Source of the DNA: Betaproteobacteria bacterium
Lineage (GTDB): Bacteria; Pseudomonadota; Gammaproteobacteria; Burkholderiales; Casimicrobiaceae
NCBI GenBank assembly: GCA_005889025.1
Contig: VBCZ01000015.1
Location: 1-16,033 of the forward strand
Direction: 5' to 3'
DNA: 16,033 nucleotides
Shown: one piece after another, positions 1 to 6,461 of the stretch
How positions within the stretch are numbered: position 1 is the stretch's first letter
How the letters are laid out: each line of letters begins with the position of its first letter
Notes under the pieces: generated by a model
What the model was told of the DNA's origin: nothing
The model's database searches: none
Seen by the model: the letters and a program-made list of their open reading frames with translations, nothing else
Program-made: the position numbers and the translations under genes

Positions 1-825
1 CATCAAGGTGCACGACGGCACCGCCGTCAGGATCGCGTAGCCCTCTCTCGCATATCGCGCAAGCCTAGGCGCGTTTTCGTTCTTGAGCTTTTCCACCGAC
101 TCCAGATCCCCCAGCTCGAGCTTGGGCATGCCGCAGCACGCTTCCCGCTCCACTACCGTGTAAGGAATCTCGTTATGACGCAGGATGCCGAGTAAATCGA
201 GGCCGATGCCCGGTTCGTTATAGTTGATGTAACAGGTGGAAAAAATCGCGACCTTTCCGGGCGTGCGCTGCCCGTCTTTCACCGGCGGCGATGGCGACTC
301 GGGCGCGAGCTTAGTGAACCGCTTGCGGGCGTAAGGCGGCAACCGCCGCTCCGCGTGAACACCGAGCGTCTTTTGCATGACCCGGCGGGCGACAGGCGAC
401 GTGTTTGCCTTGTTGACCATCTGCACGATGACGGGGATCGTAGCCAGCTTTCCGACCCGATCGGTACTCGTCAGCAGGCGATCACGAAAGCACGTCTGGC
501 CGCGTTTGAACTTCTGGGCCTTGGCCTGCAACATCAAGTGAGGGAAGTCGACGTTCCACGGGTGGGGCGGAACGTAGGGACACTTGGTCATGTAGCAGAT
601 GTCGCATAGGTAGCACTGATCGACCACCCTTGCGAAATCCGCCTTGGCGACGCCATCGATCTCCCCGGTCTTGCCCTCATCGATGAGGTCGAACAACGTG
701 GGGAACGCGTTGCACAGACTGACGCATCGCCTGCAGCCGTGACAAATCTCGAACACCCGCTCGAGCTCTTTTTACTCGATGGGATGTCGAGTAGGCGCCT
801 GGAGGTTGCCTTCGCGTACGCTCAT
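1..825 (-). pseudogene. Heterodisulfide reductase/GlpC-like Fe-S protein, interrupted by in-frame TAA; runs off left edge
   Basis: Translating the minus strand from ATG 825 gives 17 residues (ending RHPIE), an in-frame TAA at 774-772, then an open frame in the same frame to the window edge. Both sides look like one family: REGNLQAPTRHP before the stop; after it a cysteine cluster (CHGCRRCVSLC, near 744-712), a second 4Fe-4S motif (CYLCDICYMTKCP, near 613-575) followed by YVPPHPWNVDFPHLML, and a CCG half-motif (CCGMPKLE, near 138) typical of the HdrD/GlpC cysteine-rich domain. Such proteins usually follow rubrerythrin, as here (128-bp gap), and probably pass electrons in peroxide defence (inference). 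Remembered homologues have roughly a dozen more residues between HP(I/L)DW and ELERVF, so the stop appears to sit at a small in-frame deletion. A restart at GTG 756 is possible but would begin close to the first cysteine. Identity is fairly sure; loss of function is not, and a sequencing error is possible. Confidence 0.75.
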
Positions 826-953
826 CGCGGATTGGCCGGTTGGACTCGCTGCTCTTTGTGGAAACGAAACGTCGAACAAGACGGCGGGACAAACGCGATC
901 CTGTCTTGCGCACGACTCCTGACGTCGGCGCGCGATTCGAGCGCTGCCGGGGA

Positions 954-1373
954 TCAGTCCGTCAGCGCGTCGAGCGCCTTTTGAAAACGATTGGCGTGCG
1001 AGCGCTCGGCCTTGGCAAGCGTCTCGAACCAGTCGGCAATTTCTTCGAAACCTTCGCCGCGTGCGGCCTTCGCCATGCCGGGATACATGTCGGTGTATTC
1101 GTGCGTCTCGCCCGCGATCGCGGCTTTCAGGTTCAGCCGGCTCGAGCCGATGGGAAGCTCCGTTGCCGGATCGCCGACCTCGGCCAGGTAGTCGAGGTGA
1201 CCGTGCGCATGGCCGGTTTCGCCTTCCGCGGTCGAGCGGAAAATCGCGGAGACATCGTTTTGGCCTTCGACATCCGCCTTGTTTGCGAAATAGAGGTAGC
1301 GACGGTTCGCCTGTGATTCGCCCGCAAAAGCCGCTTTTATGTTCTCGTGCGTCTTGGTGTCCTTGAGATTCAT
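954..1373 (-). CDS. rbr: Rubrerythrin (short form, no rubredoxin domain)
   Basis: 139-residue ferritin-like diiron protein, expected in the cytoplasm as an NAD(P)H-linked peroxidase that removes hydrogen peroxide through an electron donor. It shows the paired helix motifs of the family: E19 in FAGES, ExxH at 52-55 (ETGH), E89/E92 in the second AGETHEY half, and ExxH at 123-126 (ERSH); the two halves look like an internal duplication. The C-terminal rubredoxin-like Cys4 domain of classical rubrerythrin is absent, so electrons must come from a partner, plausibly the adjacent Fe-S protein. The frame is open further upstream, but ATG 1373 is preferred because AGGAG lies 7 nt before it and the protein then starts MNLKDTKTHEN like relatives. 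Regulation may involve the repeats at 1471-1509. Confidence 0.9.
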   Translation of the reverse strand: MNLKDTKTHENIKAAFAGESQANRRYLYFANKADVEGQNDVSAIFRSTAEGETGHAHGHLDYLAEVGDPATELPIGSSRLNLKAAIAGETHEYTDMYPGMAKAARGEGFEEIADWFETLAKAERSHANRFQKALDALTD

Positions 1374-1470
1374 CTCGCTCTCCTGATAGAATTCACCCGG
1401 CCGGTCCACTGGATGAAAAATCACCGGCCCCATTACGGAAACCACTTTACGCAGCACCTCTCGATTCGTC

Positions 1471-1509
1471 CAATTAATTGATTCAATGCAATTGATAGTT
1501 TTATTCAAT
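1471..1509. promoter_or_regulatory. AT-rich cluster of ATTGA/TCAAT inverted repeats upstream of rubrerythrin
   Basis: In otherwise GC-rich DNA this stretch has the perfect palindrome CAATTAATTG (1471-1480), the overlapping palindrome ATTGATTCAAT (1477-1487), and ATTGA at 1491-1495 paired with TCAAT at 1505-1509. It lies 98-136 bp upstream of the rubrerythrin ATG. The arrangement suggests a multi-site operator plus promoter; the regulator cannot be named. I could not pick a convincing -35/-10 pair. Confidence 0.4.
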
Positions 1510-1866
1510 TACGTGCGGCGTCGATACGTTCGCCGGCCATACCGAGATCATGGTCATGTACCCGATGAGGCGATTGACCGGATCTTCTCCAAAGCGCCCA
1601 CCCACAGCGAATTGCTGGACAAGCCGGCAGTCGACGCTTTAGTTGCGGGAAAACCAGGCGTTGTTGAAATGCGGGCCCGCAGCGCCAATTTCTCACCCGG
1701 TCGGATCGTATTCGTCGTGAGCAGGGAAGCGAGACACTCAAGCCTGCGCTGTCGGAGGGTGACCGCGCAAACACGACCGGCGGCGTCGGCGGCGGCAATC
1801 ATCGCATAGGACCTCAACTGCTACGACAAGTTGCCGCGACTGTTGCCGGATTCAACTCTTAAGGCC
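1510..1866. other. Intergenic gap with no convincing gene
   Basis: The stretch between the rubrerythrin upstream region and the aceB stop codon carries overlapping open frames on both strands (plus 1486-1809, minus 1554-1817), neither with recognisable motifs. The plus frame, past its TAG at 1807, continues open for another 27 codons to about 1893, so a decayed gene is possible, but I do not recognise it. No clear terminator with a T-run was found after aceB. Confidence 0.5.
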
Positions 1867-3468
1867 CTAATCGATGCGCTCGTAAGCCCTTAACGTAAGA
1901 AATTCCACGAACGTGTCATTGTTGACGAGATCAGCGAAGATCTTCGCGGCCTCGTCATAGCGCCCCTGCGCGAAGCTGCCGCCCATCATGTCGCGTATTT
2001 TCGCCATCTCCTCCGGGATCATCGCCGACACCATTTCGCGGGTGATCTTCCTTCCGTCATCGAGCTTGCCCTTCGACGAGCGCATCCATTGCCAGACCTG
2101 CGAGCGCGATATCTCCGCCGTTGCGGCATCTTCCATGAGGTTGAAGATCGGCACCGCGCCCTGCCCTGCCAGCCATGCGCCGACGTACTGTATCGCGACG
2201 CTGATGTTGAGCCGTAGTCCGTTCTCGGTAATCGGCTTCTCCGGCTCGAACTTAAGCAGATCGGCCGCGGTCACGTGCACGTCGTCGCGCTTTTTGATCG
2301 CGATCTGGTTGGGTGTGGGCATCAGCCGGTCAAAGGCGTCCTTCGCCAGCTGAACCATCCCGGGATGCGCGACCCAGGTGCCGTCGTGGCCTATGGTCGC
2401 TTCCCGCTCCTTGTCGGCGCGGACTTTGGCGAATGCCTCGGCGTTGGCTTTTTCATCGTTTTTCACCGGAATCTGCGCCGCCATCCCGCCCATCGCATGA
2501 ATATTGCGGTGATGGCAGGTCTTGATGCACAGCTCGGCGTACGAGCGCATGAAATGAGTCGTCATCGTGACCAGCGCGCGATCGGCCAGGCAAAAATCCC
2601 GCTTGTTGCGAAACTTCTTGATGCACGAAAAAATGTAGTCCCAGCGCCCGCAGTTGAGTCCCGCCGAATGTTCGCGTAGCTCGTAGAGAATCTCGTCCAT
2701 TTCGAACGACGCAAGCACCGTCTCGATCAGCACGGTCGCCTTGATCGTCCCACGCGGCAAGCCGAGAGTTTCCTGCGCCGCGACGAAGATGTCGTTCCAG
2801 AGCCTCGCTTCCAGGTAACTCTCGAGCTTGGGGAGATAGAAGTACGGCCCGGTGCGGCGCGCCAGAAGCTCTTTTGCGTTATGGAAGCAATACAGCGCGA
2901 AATCGAAGATGCCCCCGGAGATCGACTCGCCATCGACCTTGACGTGCTTTTCCGGAAGGTGCCAGCCGCGTGGACGCACGAATAAGGTGGCGGTCGTATC
3001 GTTGAGCTTGTACGCTTTTCCTTCGGGGCTGACGTAATCGATTCTGCGGCGAATTGCATCACGCAGGTTGAGATGACCCTGCAGGTTGTTGTCCCAGCTC
3101 GGCGTGTTCGCGTCCTCGAAATCCGCCATGTAAACATTCGCGCCGGAATTGAGCGCGTTGATGATCATCTTCCGATCGACGGGGCCGGTAATTTCCACCC
3201 GTCGATCCAGGATATCGGCGGGAATCGCGGCGCAGGTCCACGAGCCCTCCCTGACTGCGCGTGTCTCGGACAGGAAATCGGGCAATTTGCCGGCGTCCAG
3301 TTCGCCTTGGCGCGCCGTGCGTCGAGCAAGCAGTTCGCTGCGTCTGCCGCCGAACGAGCGCTGAAGCCCTGCGGCAAAGGCAAGCGCGTCGGGCGGCAGA
3401 ACCTCGGCGTACTCGGGGGTGATTCGCCCGGTGATTTCGATTCCGTTGCCGTAACGCGGACTAGACAT
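1867..3468 (-). CDS. aceB: Malate synthase A
   Basis: 533 residues, the usual length for malate synthase A. It condenses glyoxylate with acetyl-CoA to give malate, the second glyoxylate-shunt step, allowing growth on acetate or fatty acids. Conserved blocks in order: VYMADFEDANTPSWDN (112-127), the VRPRGWHLPE arginine region (164-173), TVLIET with E249 and NCGRWDYIFS with D277 (expected magnesium ligands), and NLMEDAATAEISRSQ with D447, matching the known catalytic aspartate position. ATG 3468 is chosen although the frame stays open to 3891: it gives family length, starts MSSPRYGNGIEITG, and has GGGAGGG just before it; the upstream extension has no family similarity. No isocitrate lyase gene lies in the window. 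Confidence 0.97.
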   Translation of the reverse strand: MSSPRYGNGIEITGRITPEYAEVLPPDALAFAAGLQRSFGGRRSELLARRTARQGELDAGKLPDFLSETRAVREGSWTCAAIPADILDRRVEITGPVDRKMIINALNSGANVYMADFEDANTPSWDNNLQGHLNLRDAIRRRIDYVSPEGKAYKLNDTTATLFVRPRGWHLPEKHVKVDGESISGGIFDFALYCFHNAKELLARRTGPYFYLPKLESYLEARLWNDIFVAAQETLGLPRGTIKATVLIETVLASFEMDEILYELREHSAGLNCGRWDYIFSCIKKFRNKRDFCLADRALVTMTTHFMRSYAELCIKTCHHRNIHAMGGMAAQIPVKNDEKANAEAFAKVRADKEREATIGHDGTWVAHPGMVQLAKDAFDRLMPTPNQIAIKKRDDVHVTAADLLKFEPEKPITENGLRLNISVAIQYVGAWLAGQGAVPIFNLMEDAATAEISRSQVWQWMRSSKGKLDDGRKITREMVSAMIPEEMAKIRDMMGGSFAQGRYDEAAKIFADLVNNDTFVEFLTLRAYERID

Positions 3469-3907
3469 GACCCTCCCGTCGAATAGCATTGGTGAAATCG
3501 GATCACCGACCGGATCATCGGACCGGGCCGCGCAATCGTGGGGCCCGGCGATCTTTGGCCACGACGACTGATCCGACACGCAAGCCCGCTCGATTGCTGC
3601 ACTGCGCAAATGATAGCAGATGGAGTTTGTGCACAGCGCCCGCCAGCCGCATCCGTATCGGTCTCCCGACTGAGGCCGGACAGTCGAGGCACGTGATCGT
3701 CCACACGCACCTGCCCTGCGGCCAAGAGCAATAAGAGCAGGCGAGCTGGGCGAAAGGACATGACACGAAGCCGGAAAGAACAAACTTGAGTAGATGTTTA
3801 CTACAAAGCCGATAACCAGAACGCCACGGGTCGCTGTTGCAGCACCACAACAAAACCCAGCTCTTCCCAGAGGCTGATTAACGCCAAACACCGGTCAGCC
3901 GGCTATT
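3469..3907. other. Intergenic region upstream of aceB, probable aceB leader/promoter
   Basis: No supported gene lies in these 439 bases; open frames on both strands lack motifs. A tandem repeat CGGATCACCG (3499-3508) and CGGATCATCG (3511-3520), 12 bases apart, lies 31-52 bp before the aceB start. A TATCAT hexamer on the minus strand (3610-3615) could be a -10 element, but no good -35 sits at the right distance. The 439-bp gap suggests aceB has its own promoter rather than reading through from the leuA group. Confidence 0.4.
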
Positions 3908-4648
3908 TCAGGTCCAGCCCTCTCCGGGCCGGCCCGGCAGCCGCTCGAGCGTGATGTTCCACGACAGCGTGATCCGGGGTCGCTTGCCGTAATAGGGATT
4001 CACGCTGTGCACATAATCGCTGGCGAATATGAGCATTGTTCCCGGCGTCATGGCCGGCATCATGAGACGCGTTACGCGACCGGGGTCGTCGGGGCAGCAG
4101 GCGTCGATGCGCGGATCGGAGAAGCAAAGCTTGGCGGCGACCGGGTCGGCGGGATCACCATCGCCGGGATCGAGCATGTACACAATGCTGACGTTCGAGC
4201 GGAGATGGCTGTGCGGCATGCAGTGGTCGCCGGCGCGATAAATGCTTCCCCAGTTGTCGTCGGAGTAGACCGGTTTCCGGGACAGCGTGCGGTGCGCGAG
4301 CATCAGCGCCCGGGCATGGATCAGCGCTGCCGCCGGCGAGCTCCATTCGGGAATCTTGCGAACCTTGACGCCGCACAGGCCCCGGTAAAGAGGAACAACC
4401 AGGTTAGGGTCCTTTTCGGCTTTCAGCGCCGCCTCGACCAGCGCCGGATGGTAGACCGCCCAGTCGGCGAACGTAATGATCGCCATCAGCGACGCCGATA
4501 TCGGCGCCGCCGCATGGTTATCTGGCCAAACCGCAAGATCGGTGTCGCCAAGCCGAAACGATGCCGGCAGCATCGCCTGGTCACCGGTGGTGCTGGCCGG
4601 GTTCGCTTCGCCTATTTGCATCCCGCAAGCGCTCCCGAGAAACCGCAC
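3908..4648 (-). CDS. Putative 2OG-Fe(II) oxygenase family protein
   Basis: 246 residues from GTG 4648, or 237 from ATG 4621, which has GGGAG about 10 nt upstream; the start is uncertain. The C-terminal half has the double-stranded beta-helix pattern of the putative 2OG-Fe(II) oxygenase family (PF13759 type): NWGSIYRAGDHCMPHSHLRS (132-151, H145/H147 as candidate iron ligands), VYMLDPGDGD, a FSDPR strand (176-180), PGTMLIFASDYVHSVNPY (202-219, distal H214), then the 2-oxoglutarate-binding end GKRPRITLSWNI (221-232). The N-terminal part is mainly helical and less characteristic. The GTG lies 8 bases after the leuA stop, so it is probably co-transcribed with leuA. The substrate is unknown and no direct link to leucine synthesis is visible. 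Confidence 0.8.
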   Translation of the reverse strand: MRFLGSACGMQIGEANPASTTGDQAMLPASFRLGDTDLAVWPDNHAAAPISASLMAIITFADWAVYHPALVEAALKAEKDPNLVVPLYRGLCGVKVRKIPEWSSPAAALIHARALMLAHRTLSRKPVYSDDNWGSIYRAGDHCMPHSHLRSNVSIVYMLDPGDGDPADPVAAKLCFSDPRIDACCPDDPGRVTRLMMPAMTPGTMLIFASDYVHSVNPYYGKRPRITLSWNITLERLPGRPGEGWT

Positions 4649-4656
4649 ATCTTGCG

Positions 4657-6198
4657 TTACGCCGCAAGCTGCGGATTCAGCCGCTGCTGCTTGCTGTGCA
4701 GCTTGTTCAACGCATTGATATAGGCCTTGGCGGAGGCAACCAGAATGTCGGTGTCCGATCCTAGGCCGTTGACGATTCGTCCTTCGCGCTCGAGCCGCAC
4801 CGTGACTTCGCCCTGAGCGTCGGTGCCGGTGGTGATGGCATTGACGGAATAGAGCAGCATCCGCGCTTTGGAATGCACCATCAACTCGATGGCGCGGAAC
4901 ATCGCGTCGATCGGCCCGTCGCCGCGTGTCTGCACGCTATGCTCTGAATCTCCCGTGCCCAACGTCACCATTGCGCTCGGCACTTCACCGGTTTCCGACA
5001 CGATTTTCAGCGCGATAAGCTTGTAGTGCTCGCGCTCGGGCGTGATCTGCTCATCGGACACGAGCGCGTGCAAATCCTCGTCGAACACCTCGCCTTTCTT
5101 GTCGGCGAGCTCCTTGAACCGCGCGAATGCGTGATTGACGGCATCCTCGCTGCCGAGATCGATGCCGAGCTCGCCAAGCCGGTTCTTGAATGCGTTTCTG
5201 CCGGAGAGTTTGCCGAGCACCAGCTTGTTCGCATTCCAACCCACGTCTTCCGCGCGCATGATTTCGTAGGTCTCGCGGTGCTTCAGCACGCCGTCCTGGT
5301 GGATGCCTGACTCGTGTGAAAATGCGTTCGCCCCCACGATCGCCTTGTTCGGCTGCACTGGAAATCCAGTGATCCCCGACACCAGCTTCGACGCCGCGAC
5401 GATCTGGGTGGTATCGATGCGCGTCGTACATGGAAACACATCCTTGCGCGTCTTGACCGCCATCACGACCTCTTCCAGCGATGCGTTGCCGGCGCGCTCG
5501 CCGAGCCCGTTTATCGTGCACTCCACCTGCCGTGCGCCATTCATGACCGATGCGAGCGAGTTCGCGACCGCCATTCCGAGATCGTTGTGGCAATGTACCG
5601 ACCAGACTGCCTTGTCGGCGTTGGGAATGCGCTCGCGCAGATTCTTGATCAAATCGCCGAACTGCCAGGGCAGCGTGTAGCCGACGGTGTCCGGAATGTT
5701 GATCGTGTTGGCACCCGCGGCAATGGTCGCTTCCAGCAAGCGGCAAAGGAAATCGACTTCCGAGCGTCCCGCATCTTCGGGCGAAAACTCGACGTTGTCG
5801 GTGTACTCGCGCGCCCACCTGACCGCTTTCACCGCCTGATCGAGCACCTGCTCCGGAGTCATCCGGAGCTTCATCTTCATGTGAATGGGTGAGCTCGCGA
5901 TGAACGTATGCACCCGGCCCGACTTTGCAGGCTTCAGCGCTTCGCCGGCGCGGCGCACGTCCTGCTCGTTGGCGCGTGCGAGTCCGCACACCGTGCTGTC
6001 CTTGATCGCGGCGGCAATCGCTTTGACTGCCGCGAAGTCGCCGTTGGATGACGCCGGAAAGCCCGCCTCGATAACGTCGACCTTCAGCCGCTCGAGCTGC
6101 TTGGCGATGCGCATTTTTTCTTCATTGGTCATCGACGCGCCGGGACTCTGCTCGCCGTCGCGCAAGGTCGTGTCGAATATGATCAGGTGGTCTTTCAT
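4657..6198 (-). CDS. leuA: 2-isopropylmalate synthase
   Basis: 513 residues, the usual bacterial LeuA length. It condenses acetyl-CoA with 2-oxoisovalerate, the committed leucine step, and is normally feedback-inhibited by leucine. The N-terminal TIM barrel shows FDTTLRDGEQSPG (8-20) with R13 and metal-binding D14, the VHCHNDLGMA block (201-210) with metal ligands H202 and H204, and GLGERAGNASLEE (231-243) with N238. After the SGRNAF linker region comes the C-terminal LeuA regulatory domain, ending in KAYINALNKLHSKQQ. ATG 6198 is chosen over the open upstream extension because AGGAG lies 6 nt before it and the family start MKDHLIIFDTTLRDGEQ follows. Expression is probably controlled through the upstream 165-nt leader. 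Confidence 0.98.
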   Translation of the reverse strand: MKDHLIIFDTTLRDGEQSPGASMTNEEKMRIAKQLERLKVDVIEAGFPASSNGDFAAVKAIAAAIKDSTVCGLARANEQDVRRAGEALKPAKSGRVHTFIASSPIHMKMKLRMTPEQVLDQAVKAVRWAREYTDNVEFSPEDAGRSEVDFLCRLLEATIAAGANTINIPDTVGYTLPWQFGDLIKNLRERIPNADKAVWSVHCHNDLGMAVANSLASVMNGARQVECTINGLGERAGNASLEEVVMAVKTRKDVFPCTTRIDTTQIVAASKLVSGITGFPVQPNKAIVGANAFSHESGIHQDGVLKHRETYEIMRAEDVGWNANKLVLGKLSGRNAFKNRLGELGIDLGSEDAVNHAFARFKELADKKGEVFDEDLHALVSDEQITPEREHYKLIALKIVSETGEVPSAMVTLGTGDSEHSVQTRGDGPIDAMFRAIELMVHSKARMLLYSVNAITTGTDAQGEVTVRLEREGRIVNGLGSDTDILVASAKAYINALNKLHSKQQRLNPQLAA

Positions 6199-6279
6199 GC
6201 TGTGCTCCTGCGAGCTTGGATAACGCTTTCTCCGCCTGGCGCTGCCTGACGAAGCCGGATACTGCAAAGGGGGGTTGGT

Positions 6280-6363
6280 TTATCTGCGCGCGGGGCGCAG
6301 CAGCAGCAGACCGCCGAGAATGGCGATCGGGCAAAGACGAGTAATGTCGCGCAAGCTGCTCAT
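6280..6363 (-). CDS. Candidate leucine leader peptide upstream of leuA (leuL-like)
   Basis: A 27-codon ORF (ATG 6363, TAA 6282-6280) in the leuA leader. Residues 19-22 are four consecutive leucines, all CTG (6309-6298), out of seven leucines in total. Enterobacterial LeuL leader peptides carry the same LLLL run, used to sense leucyl-tRNA shortage. The ATG coincides with the transcription start predicted from the promoter at 6370-6398 and has no Shine-Dalgarno, so it would be leaderless. A hairpin with a 6-bp stem (CTGCGC 6300-6295, GCGCAG 6289-6284, 5-nt loop) starts at the fourth Leu codon. I see no following T-run, so a classical intrinsic-terminator attenuator is not evident; Rho-linked or translational control would be needed. 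It could also be a chance hydrophobic ORF. Confidence 0.5.
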   Translation of the reverse strand: MSSLRDITRLCPIAILGGLLLLRPARR

Positions 6364-6369
6364 GGATTC

Positions 6370-6398
6370 ACTATAGCGGGATTTGCGGCGACGTGCAA
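6370..6398 (-). promoter_or_regulatory. Sigma-70-type promoter for the leuA leader
   Basis: On the minus strand TTGCAC (6398-6393) is followed by a 17-base spacer and TATAGT (6375-6370), each a 4-5/6 match to consensus at optimal spacing. Six bases separate the -10 from A6363, the expected start of transcription, which is also the A of the leader ORF's ATG. This gives a leuA 5' leader of about 165 nt. Confidence 0.65.
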
Positions 6399-6447
6399 CG
6401 CATCGACATACCGGGTGGCGGCGAGCGGCTTGGTCCCTGACGGGTGG

Positions 6448-6453
6448 CATAAT
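6448..6453 (+). promoter_or_regulatory. Possible extended -10 element for the plus-strand membrane protein gene
   Basis: TGGCATAAT (6445-6453) matches an extended -10 (TGn followed by CATAAT). It predicts a start at about 6460, within two bases of the ATG at 6462, and no Shine-Dalgarno precedes that ATG, so the mRNA may be leaderless. No -35 is seen at the right distance. The element is divergent from the leuA promoter, about 50 bp away. Confidence 0.35.
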
Positions 6454-6461
6454 CGCGACCC

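Noticed and set aside
677..913. Minus-strand ORF of 78 codons at the start of the Fe-S gene
   Set aside because: It is in a different frame from the clear Fe-S protein sequence on both sides of the stop; arginine-rich shadow translation.
1486..1809. Plus-strand ORF of 107 codons upstream of rubrerythrin
   Set aside because: No recognisable motif, no ribosome-binding site, overlaps the candidate operator and an equally long frame on the other strand; treated as non-coding or an unrecognised remnant.
3469..3891. N-terminal extension of malate synthase (open frame to 3891)
   Set aside because: The extension has no family similarity; ATG 3468 with a strong GGGAGGG site gives the exact family length and start.
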